Positions 13,101 through 25,100 of a DNA stretch of 64,000 nt are shown one piece after another (position 1 is the first letter of the stretch; every line of letters starts with the position of its first letter). The DNA is from Mya arenaria (taxonomy: Eukaryota; Mollusca; Bivalvia; Myida; Myidae), in NCBI RefSeq assembly GCF_026914265.1, contig NC_069136.1, forward strand, positions 29,975,201 to 30,039,200, written 5' to 3'. The position numbers and the translations under genes are program-made. The notes under the pieces are model-generated. The model was not told where the DNA came from, made no database searches, and was given only the letters and a program-made list of their open reading frames with translations.

Positions 13101-16100
13101 CCTTTGCCCCGTTTATCGCATATCAGGTCACCTTCTATCCCCATAACTTATAATATCAAGTGAGTTGCCTAACCTGTAATGTTAGGATATTTTGAGAATT
13201 ATGGGCCAGAAGTTCAGTTCAAATCACATTAAAAATATATTAACTGAATGTCACTCACCACAATGACAGGGTTTGAAGATGTGCGGGCCCCATGAAAGGT
13301 AACAGAGTAGTTGAGAGTAACCTCCCCTAGATTGGCCCACCACTTTGCCACACACACCTCCAGGGTACGATTCTCCTGTAACATATTTTGGTAAAAATAA
13401 TAACAAATACATATCACAAGAACAACTGATGCAGATGCCGAGTTTGTCTATTTCCCTCAGTTAATCAAGGGGCATAACTATATGAAGATTATAGACAAAG
13501 TTATGTGACTTGCTTAACACTCGCATATTGAAGTTGTGAAAACAGGCACAATGTTAATAATGGTTATCCGGGTATTGCGGAGGTTGCCAACTGACAACAC
13601 AAATAAAACACTACATCTACCTTTTTCTTTTAATAAAACAAAAAAATAAAAATAAAATCAAGTAGAATGAAAATGATACAAATGGCCTTTTCAAAGCAAT
13701 TATTTAACATCTAACGTCCCCATGAACATGGTCAATTAAAAACATTAACAAGAGTTCCTCAGAGTGAACTTTAACACTCTGCTACTTTTTCAATAGAGTA
13801 AGCGGCATGATGCGACAATTGTTAAATCAAAACAAGTGTACCAAGTTTCAACTGAATACGGTATCTTGAAATATGTTTGAGTTATGGTCGAGGTTAAAGG
13901 TTTCTACACTACAGAGACGACACTGATGATACCAAAGTCAGCATTATACCTATACTGTTTTACTTCAAAAAGTAGTTGAGCTAAAAAACAACCCGAAATT
14001 CAAAGCTATAGAATAAGAAATCACTGACCACAACTGGGAAAGCCTGATTAGTTTCCCCCTTGTCTGCCAGATTCACAAACTTCTCGAACTCCAATTTCTT
14101 GTACTGGAACTGTGGTAAAACCTGAACTGCATGTAGCAACATTCGACAACTCTTCTCCAGGTCTGTAGACTGCACCCTCAATACTGCAATAAGACATTTG
14201 CCCTTAAGTGTATGTTGATGTGATAAAGCTACCTGCAACATAAGCACCCTCTGGTACATGGATAAAGCGTCTCCGTATCATGTTTGTTCATGTGATATAC
14301 CCACCTGCCACATTAGCGCCCACTGGTACATGGATAAAGTGTCTCCGTATCATGTATGTTCATGTGATATACCTACCTGCCACATTAGTGCCCTCTGGTA
14401 CATGGATAAAGTGTCTCCGTATCATGTATGTTCATGTGATATATCTACCTGTCACATAAGCGCCCTCTGGTACATGGATAAATTGTCTCCATATCATGTA
14501 TGTTCATGTGATATACCTACCTGCCACATTAGCCCCCTCTGGTACATGGATAGAGTGTCTCCGTATCATGCATGTTCATGTGATATACCTACCTGCCACA
14601 TTAGCGCCCTCTGGTACATGGATAGAGTGTCTCCGTATCATGTATGTTCATGTGATATACCTACCTGCCACATTAGCGCCCTCTGGTACATGGATAGAGT
14701 GTCTCCATATCATGCATGTTCATGTGATATACCTACCTGCCACATTAGTGCCCTCTGGTACATGGATAGAGTGTCTCCATATCATGCATGTTCATGTGAT
14801 ATACCTATCTGCCACATTAGTGCCCTCTGGTACATGGATAGAGTGTCTCCATATCATGCATGTTCATGTGATATACCTATCTGCCACATTAGTGCCCTCT
14901 GGTACATGGATAAAGTGTCTCCGTATCATGCATGTTCATGTGATATACCTACCTGCCACATTAGCACCCTCTGGTACATGGATAAAGTGTCTCCGTATCT
15001 GGCCTGGTTTGAAACTCATATTGTCATACTTCATTACATAGTCGGAAGTGTCTGTCACTCTGTAACAGAGGTAAATATTACTTTATTCAGTTATAAACTA
15101 TGTTATTAAGTTAAGAAGGACAAGATAAAACTAATATTCATTTATACTTGATGTTGAAGGTACCTATGAGCTTATGGTAATCTAGATTGATTCAGAAGAG
15201 TCCTGGTAGAAAAGAGTGTTGATGTCCATTCTGAGAGGAAATTAAGTATGTAAGATGAGTTTGCATCTTACTTAAATGAACATGGACATGTCAGTGCACT
15301 TTGTAAATTTTTAAAAAATGGCCGTTATCAACACTTTTCATGCAATTATGGCCAAAAGCATTATCAGTTGTAAACTACATACAATATAGTTTGAAACACG
15401 ATAAATGCATGACATTATTCACCACCCTAATATTAACACGTGAATAAAATGAGCTCCTGCAATGCACAACCTTTCAACGCACCTGACAGGGACTATCACA
15501 GTTACAGGGATTCTGAACACAGGTCCCCTCTCTACACATCGGATGTCATACCCACACACCTGTAATGGCCAAATGTATGGAACTCATTCAGTTTTGATAA
15601 TGTCTATATAAAGGAGCCACATGCACACCTGACCCACTTTGGTTACAGGAATTCACACACCTGTCATGAGGAGCATTACAAAACTTACTTAGATATCATA
15701 ATATTGATAATAAACAAGTGAATTATTTGAATTAATATCCCCCCAGATTAGGTAAAGTATATGACATGGAAATCATGTGTTGGTGAAATATTCCAATCAA
15801 AACATGCAATACCGCTGCAGAGTGATGGACTCTTATAAAATTTTCAATATGAGTTTGTTTGCAACTGTTTGATATGAAAGGTTATCATGTAAAGTATAGC
15901 ATTTAGATGTGACCAAGTAAACTAGATTTTGACCCATGTTATTCAGTTTCAAACTAATGAAATATTTCATCAACACCAGATAACACCAGAAATTTTGCAA
16001 AAATATAGCCTCTGGAGTGTTCCCAAGATTTGACCAAGTTTTAGACCCCAAGATACATTAGGTATATATATATAAGTTTCTACCTGAGCAAATATTTCAC

Positions 16101-19100
16101 CCAGGAAGTTCTGATTAAGTGTCATGAAGATTGGAGCATATATTTTGCCTCTGTCTGCTTTTTTTATGATTTGACCGAATGAGCTACTTTTTGACCCCAT
16201 TGTAACCCACTTTTAAAGTCTACCAATATTCTGACCACACATTCAACAAGTTAAACCTATCAATACCAATATCTGATTTTGGAAAGATTTGATGTAGTGA
16301 CCTAGTTTCTGACCTCATGTGACCTTCTTTCAATGCTAGTCATTGATTTTATAAAGAAAGTCATTCTGAATAAGTTTCATAAATATAGGACCAGACATAT
16401 TTCCTTAAGTATGATTCTAAGATTTGACCTAGTGACCAAGTTTTTGATACCACATCACCTAATTTCAATTCATCCTAGAGTTCATCAAGGAGAACATTCT
16501 GATCAAGTTTAATGAATATTGCACCCAATATAATATCTCTAGTGTGTCCCAAAGATATGACCTAGTGACCTAGTTTTTTATCCTATGTGACCCACATTTA
16601 CAAGTGGTTGAGATTGTATCAAGGGGGACATTCTGACCAATCTGTACCAAAATATGGTTCTGGACGCACAAATGTGAGGGATGGACAGATGGATGTTATG
16701 ATAGAATGACGGACAGTGCCAGCAAATATCCTCCTCCAAAAACCTTTGATTCAGTGGGGGATAATAAGGTGATGTTAAGCTGACATGACAGAAATATCAT
16801 ATTTTTGTTATATATTATGTGGTTAAGAATAGCCTGCAAAATGTGCAGTGTGTTTACAATGACTTAACAATGGCATAATTTGGTTTTTGCTGAATTAAAG
16901 GCACAACAAGGAGTGTTAATTCAGTGTTTAGGTCTCACCTCAGTAAAGTGTACCCCTTCTGGCAGACCTCTGGGATCAACTTTAATAGAGACAGACCGTG
17001 TACAGTTCATCAGCTCCAGATGGGAGGGGCACTGCACAAACGAGGCATCACACGTCAGACTCAACTGCAGGCAGAAGTTGATCTTCTCTTCATTATCTAA
17101 ACAAATAACAATACATGACATAAAGTTATTGGACAGTTCCATCTCAAGTGGTCAAATATGAGGGTTACCTGTGCCTTTGCTTCAAAACGATACCACTAAA
17201 TCGCTGTGTATGCCAAGTATCTCTATTTGGCTTTTTATGTAACCAAATCTTTTGCAGTCATCTGACATTTTATTTTAAATGAAAAAGAAGTTTTCTAACA
17301 AGTCTCTTTCAATTATAAATAGACAGTGTGTTAAAGTTAAAGCGCAGCTAATAGAATGTATACATATATATTATTTCTTTTTTAAAATTGACGAATTGTC
17401 CTCACATCATTTGGTTTTTGAGGTAGGAATATTGGTGCAAATGCAAAGGGTTTTGTGTTGTGATATTTAAGGCAGTAGATGGCGTATTCACCTCACTCCA
17501 GAGTTTTTGTGCTGTGATATTAAAGGAAGTGGGTGGCGTATTCACCTCACTCGAGGGTTATTGTGCTGTGATATTTAAGGTAACGGATGGTGTGTTCATC
17601 TCACTCCAGGGTTTTTGTGCTGTGATATTGAAGGTTGTGAGCAGCCTGTTCATCTCACTCCAGGGTTTTTGTTGTGCTGTGCCGTTTAAGGTAGTGGGTT
17701 GTGTGATCACCTCACTCTAGAGTTTCATGGAAAACTGGATTCCTGTCTGCCATTCAGGTGTTGATGATGGTCATTATAAATGTTGATGAGTTATCTTTAT
17801 TTCAGAAGTTTCAATTAAGATAGTGTTTTTTGTCTTGCAAGAAGTTGAGCCATTATCATAATTAGTAAGCAAATTTGAGATGAAGTATTTTACCACCTGC
17901 CTCACATTAGTGCTCAGTTTCAGAACTCTTTTTACATAAAGTATAAACTTCAACATGCCTTCTGTGACATGATTCTTGAGGCAGTTTACAATAAAGTTTC
18001 AATTGGCATATTGCTGCATCTTATGGTAACTGTGATTACTTCTATCTGGGACAGTACTACTAGGGGCATAATGTGATTGCAATAAAACTGTTCAATATTT
18101 GCTGCCATTGACAAGCCTATTCCCTTATAGATGTTGTCTTTTTTGTAATTACGTTAAAGTATTGTCTCTGGTGTAAGGTTCATTTGACAATTATGATAAG
18201 GAAATATGTTTTAAAAACATTGGTAGTGAGTCAAGTCATTGAAAAAGGTGTACCATGGCAGTTTAATCATTGAAAACAGTTGATGTGTGGTACACAATGC
18301 CTGTATGTATAGCCAGTGTTTACCAAGTTCCTACCTGTTATGCCCTCATAATGTACAGGGTCTATGGTGACAGCCACGATGGATGGTTTCTCCAGATCAA
18401 TAGGCTCTCTTATGTAGATACCCGATCCAAACCCGGAACAGCTCACAGTGAACTGGGTCTTACATTCTGCCACTCCCTCATACTCACAAAGGTAGTCATA
18501 GGCTTTCTCTACCTGGAATTGAAATCAAACAAATAAGTTAAGCTACAGTGTAGATAAATGCTGGTAAAATGGTATAAGTATGCCTCTTATAAAAGATGCT
18601 CGGATTTAACTCAGACTAAGACACTATCTCAAGCCATGAAAGTCACCAATACTGATTTCAGCCAAGAACTGAAGAAGAGCATTATTGTTTCTGCTAAAAT
18701 TGTGTAGCGTACAATATGTATTGGAATTAGCTTTTCTCAATCCAAATCAAATGTCTGAATCACTGGTAAAAGGGTTATTTCCTGTCACAGGAAGCAATCT
18801 CACCTGGACCAGTCCATAACCCATGGCAAACACCTCAACCCCTTCCACAGGTTTAGCTGTGTTCTGTAGGGCTCTCTTTACACTATAAGGGTTGTAGGAT
18901 ACATCCCTTGCCTTCAAGCCGGACAGTACAAGGGCTGGAATGTAAACACTCATGCATAAAAAACATCATCTCAGTAGATTAGGACACTGAGTACTGAGAG
19001 GAATATCCCTTACTCCAATTAACAATTAATTAAAGATTAAAATTCATGTTAGGGATAATCCAATAGTCTTGAATAATCCTGCCAAATTGAAGTTATCCAT

Positions 19101-22100
19101 GAAGACCATTATGGATAGAACATAATAACAGTGATTTTTTAAATTATTTTTACTGCCTGTGCCTTTCAAATTGGGAAAAAAAGTTGACTTTGGGAAAAAT
19201 ACAAATCAGGCCAAAATAGCTTATATAATGGCAAATATACATGTTTTAACTTCTTTATGCATACATTATGCTCTGAAAGAGATAGTCTTATCAAGATTTT
19301 GTTTATTTTTTAAGAAAATCATTCCTTTTTTATTCATTGATGTAGTCTGCATTTATCAAATGGGGAAAAAATATAATTTTTGGGAAAAATTGACATTTTT
19401 AGCAAGGGGAAATAGCCTTTAGAAGGCAGTAAATTGCACTTAAAAATCACTAAATAACCACAACAATTCACTCATCTATTCACACACAGACATTAGGTTC
19501 TGTTTGTAAGAACCAACATAACAATTCACCCACCTATACATCCACAGGCATTAGGAGAGCTCATACTGGTTCCATTCATGAGCTGGCAGTTCTTGAGGGT
19601 CCAGTTAGGAACGGAGGCTATGGCGCCACCCGGAGCACTGATGTCAACACCTAGAGCGCCATCATGACTGCGATAAATACGAGTACTCTGAGATTGCTGC
19701 TTTAACATTTAAACCCAAACTCTTTTGTTGTAACTTAGCTTAAACATAACACTTATCTACATGTTTATTTAAAAAAATTGATATTGCATTCATGTGTGTG
19801 TTTTTTTTCAAACTTAACAGAAAATACATAAATACAGTAGTATCAGTATGTACTTACCATGTATGGTATCAACTTTTGTACTTTTCTCTACATATTATAA
19901 CAAACTACACACAAACCAACCATATAACACTAAAAGACAGTTTGATATAAATTGCAACTTAACCAAAATGCAAACACTAACCAGGGTCCTCTTGAAGACC
20001 ATGTGTAATGCATGGCTGGCAGTTTCTCCCTCAGTGAATACTCTGCAGCCATCATGGGTGGGGTCACGTGAGCCCCCACCCCGATCAGTGCAGGGACAGT
20101 GCCCCCAGGAGTCCCCATGGTGGACAGGGCGGGGCCATTGTTTCCCGCCGATGACACAAATATCACCCGGTGTTTGTTGACAATCTCGCTAAGGATGTCT
20201 ATCACACGCCTGGAGAATGGAAATACATAACAAGGATAAATACAGAACCCTTATTTAAGCCAGATTTTTGTTTTGTTTGTGCACTTTTGAAGCAGTATGT
20301 AGTTCATATGTTTAAAGAGAAAAACAAAAAAATTGTCTTAATATTTGACCAAGTGACTTACTACTTGACCCATATTCACAGTGGTCTTAAATATCATGTT
20401 AACGAATGTTCTGACAGAGTTTTATTAAGATTGGATAAATACTGTTGATTTTATAAAAGCATTTTTTTCTTGATTTGACCTATTGAACTATTTTGACCCA
20501 TTGAACTAATTTTTGACCCAAGATTCACACTGTTTCCTAATATTAAGTTAAGCTGAGAAATAATCTAGTCTTAATAATTGACCCAATGTCCTAGTTTATC
20601 ACCAGCAATGACCCTTATTCACACTGATCTTCAATATCATGCTTACAAATATTCTGAAGATTCATGAAGATCGATTAAAAATCTGTTGTATTTATGACAC
20701 AGAGAAATACTTTAATGCAAAATTGTTAACAACACTGAGCTCGGGACTGATGGCCAGGTTTTCACCAATCTATTACCTGAAATTTTTCTGTGAAAAACCT
20801 GGCTTTTCAACAAAACAATATGTATTTTTCTAATTCACTTTTTATCTCTAGTGTAGAAAAAAGGTCACTTGTATCAATGTTTTCAGAGGTCTGTACAATT
20901 CTTTACAAAGATTTTGATAAAAATCCTACTTGAACCATATGAAAAAAATGCTTAAAAGGGTTAGCATGAATTAAATGACCTTTTAAAGCATATATAGTTG
21001 AACAAAACAAAATCATTGTATCATACCCAGAATTAGACCAATGTGATGCCTCTCCATAGCTGTAGTTGATGAGGTCACAGCCATACTCCTGTACTTTGAT
21101 CATCTGTGAACATGAAACATCAAGATAAGCGGTGAAGAACATACATGTACTTTGAGGTCAATATACATATTTATGTTAATTCATGATCAGTTCTCAGAAA
21201 ATGTAATAAGTTGCCCCATATAAGCCTTGTCACACTCACTGGCATGGCAATTATTTTGTGAGTATTTTTGTGAGTATCTGATCTTTTACAAACACATTTT
21301 GTAGTAGAGAACTGAAATACTAATGAGGAAACATATCAGTACAGCTAACTGACAAGTGCCCATGCCGGGTAAAGAAAGAGTTAGTTTGGTAAAGGCACAA
21401 ACACAGTACCGTACATACAAGTCAACTTTCTCGAGTTGGACAGTTTATCTTGTCAATAAAACTGCACAGACAAATTGCACAGCTTCTTTCAGGGAGTTTT
21501 AGTTATTTCTTAAATTATACTTACAGCTCTGACAAGAGCAGTACCCGTTTCCATAGATCCCAGTCGGGAGTCCCCTATTTTGACCCCGATAATCTGTGCC
21601 CCTGGAGCAACTCCATTTCTCTCTGGGTTGTCTGGGAAATGTCCCGCAGTGATACACGCCACGTGGGTTCCATGGGAACCTGGTAATGTAACATAATCAT
21701 GTACAATCATGTATGTAGTTTTGTAATACCTCAAAATTACACTGTGAAGAATCATGCAAACATCTTTTCATGTATTAAATGATGCTCTAGATAATGAACT
21801 TACATGTACACCAGTTGATGGGATGAGAGTACTATGGGAACCTTAACAAAAAAAAATGATCATTTGAGTTTAAATATAATGATTTATTTCAGGTGAGAAA
21901 AAACATGTACATACAAGCCTATGACTCATTATATTACCCAGTACAGCCGACTACTGAATATCTTGGCAACTTGGAAACAATGCACTATTTGTCAAGTTGT
22001 TTTATATGTATGTAAATTATAGAATCTTATGAATTTCATGGTGAAAAGTTGTGCATACCAGCATTTGTGACTATTTCCAGCACATTTCCATCATTGTATA

Positions 22101-25100
22101 TATTGAAACTGTAGTTCAGCTTATCTGAAATTAACCAAGCATAAAGTTTTAACGTTTCTATTTGATAAACAATCATAAAATCATGTTTAAAGGCAAAAAA
22201 GCTATATTCACAATTATGATATTATATAAGTCATGGTTTTATGTAATCTGTAAAAATCTCTGATCAAGATGGCATGCTTATTCGTACATAACACTGATTC
22301 ATACGACTCAAACTTACCAGTATATATTCATATACTACTTTTTGTAACTAACTTAGCTGAAAGTGCTCATAAGTCAGTTAATGTACACAATGCAATCTTG
22401 CATGATAAAGTAAAGTTGTACAGCATTATTAAGAGCAGTCACACTCAACATTTCAAACAGGTTTTAAGTTGCATCTGAAGTCACAGTGTTGTGTTGACAT
22501 TTGCAGTTCTGCATATTGCAGACTGTCAATCATATCAGTGGCACACCCAAATGCCTGATAAAAGTTAAAGCGCAGACTGGCTGTTCAAATCCAGCTTTTT
22601 TGTCACGTGATACTTTAACATCCTTACTTACAGTCTTTCAATTTTCCAAGACACTTAAAGGCAGTTGCTGATTGTGGCAGAGTTAACACCGCCACTATTC
22701 ATTGCTTTGGACTTCGAAATGCTAAGTTGCAGCCTAAGTATACCTTCATTGGAGAGTGTGGCATACTGCCTCTCCTCCCTATAGCTGGCTAACACTGTAC
22801 AGGATGCAAGGTCACCTTGCTCACTTGTATCTATACATGCCCTGAAAAAATAGGATTAATTATAAAATGTTCAATAGCAGCAAAACTTTGACATACATTA
22901 TATATGTATACATAATTCCACATCATAACATCCACGCGGAGAAAAGAGGTTCCCAATTTCACTGCCAAAAATAAAAGTGTCAGTAGGTTGGGATGTACTT
23001 CATTGAATGTTTTATCCAGACTACAGAGGTGTAGTTTTTGCTCTTACGTGAGATTTTCAATAGTTCTGGATGAAACAGACCCCTGTATTCGGAATTGTGC
23101 ACAAACATCCAAGTTCCACACAATCATACACCAGCAAAAATCAGACATGAACAAGAATTCCTTAGATGACATATAGCTAAAATCGCCATAAAGAACATAT
23201 GTGTTGTTGAAGACTGCACAGTCATACACGGAGTATGGTAGTTCTTGTCACAATTGGTTATGTAGAACTACATGGCACCAAACTAACCTCCAAGTTTCTC
23301 CGTCATTGAAGACCACACAGTCATACACAGGTCCACAGTCGGAGTATTTCTTGTCCATATCTGTGAGAATGTCGACCTCTGCTTGCAAGTTCTCTCTTTC
23401 TTGCTTCTCTTCCTGTAAAGATAGACAACAACTTCAAACTGTCTTGTCCTGTGTTTTACTATTTATAGGCGCAAAACCTGCAGTTAAAATGTTTTAAGAG
23501 CAACACACATACAATTTAATAAGAATAAGAATGTTCTTTTTATACATGTTACTTGTATCAGTAATGACGTTTGCTGTCGAGCTCCCCGCTGGCGATTGCC
23601 ATTGTCGCCATTTGCAACAAAATCGCAAAAGTGTCGACAATTTTCCAAATTTTCACAGCCTATGCATACATAATTCTAAGATTTTTTCTACTTTTACCAC
23701 ATTATAAATGAATACTTACTTGATTAGGATTTGTATGAGCTGCATCAAACTCCTCCAATGCCTTGGTGGCTTGTGCTATTGCCTCCCGGGTGAGTGGGTC
23801 CCATGTTTTCTCACGGCGTTCTTTACAGATCCTGTCCCGCAGGATTCGAGGGTAGAGTTCATACACAATTTTCACACCAAGGTGAACCTTTCCACCATCT
23901 ATATTCCACTCTTCTGGGATCTACAGAGGTAAAAAGTAGAATCTTTTAAATGATGTTATATGAGTAAAGCAATGAAAATAACAGAGACAAGCCCAGAAGG
24001 CTGAAATTAACCAAGACCCGGTTTAAAGGCACAAGTATTTTGGCCAAACAAACACTAATATCAATAAATGAAAATGTCATCAAATAGCCCAAAGAAGCAT
24101 ATGTGGTTTCAAACAGTTTTGTACTGCAGAGACAAACACAATAGACAACCTGGTTAGAAGTATAGAATCCCACTGCAGTATAGTCTCTGTCTTGTATCCC
24201 ACTAAAGTAGTCTCTAGTCTTGTATCCCCCTATATTTTAGTCTCTCGTCTTGTATCCCACTATAGTTTAGTCTCTAGTCTTGTATCCAACTATAGTTAAG
24301 TCTCTAGTCTTGTATCCAACTATAGACAATAGTTAATGGTCCTAGATATCATGGATCTGATGGACTTGATCACTGCAATAGTTGACACTCTTTTAATCTT
24401 AGGTGATAGCGATAATTAAAATTTATCACACTAGCATGGAGAAATTGAAAGTTCAATACTGTTTAAATGTAAGATGTCCATCTTATGTAAATGTGGTTCT
24501 AAAGGCTAAAGAAGGGCTTACTTAATCCTTTAAGGTTTACCATGGACCAGCCTTACCATGAGGGTTCTCCCAGTGAGGCCCGTCACACGCCCTTCCTTCA
24601 CCTCCACAACAGTTGTTGTTTCAACATCACCAGAACCAGTCGCATCTATCAAGTCAACAATCTTGGCATCTCCTGTTGTTGTTTTCTGCAGATGAATTAC
24701 TGTATGATTCTATTGGCTTTAAATTGTTGACAATGTTAGCTATGCACTGGCAAAGAAATGCAGGCGGCAGACTGCAGTGCTGTACATTATTTTTTTTAAA
24801 TACTTATAGACAAATAAGTTTTATTTGTCTTAAATCACAATGACATTTACCCAAATGGAATCAATGATTTACGATATGGATGGGACATGCCCAATAACTG
24901 GCTAGATATTATTCTGCAAACATCTCGAATGACTTCATGTGTAATGTGCGAGCCAAACGAATCCCTTCAGAGAAAAACATGCTCGACCCTGAAGGGGTCC
25001 ACTGGTCTTTATAAACTCTTAATTCTCAATCCACACAGAACCCGGGCTTTGCTAATTTGCATATTACCAACCAAGTTAACATACGTAGGGCTTTGCTAAT

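Noticed and set aside
14258..15109. 283-codon plus-strand open frame with a 24-residue repeating peptide
   Set aside because: It is the antisense reading of the 72-bp array in TPP2 intron 15. A period divisible by three keeps the frame open, and the other strand carries real TPP2 coding sequence.
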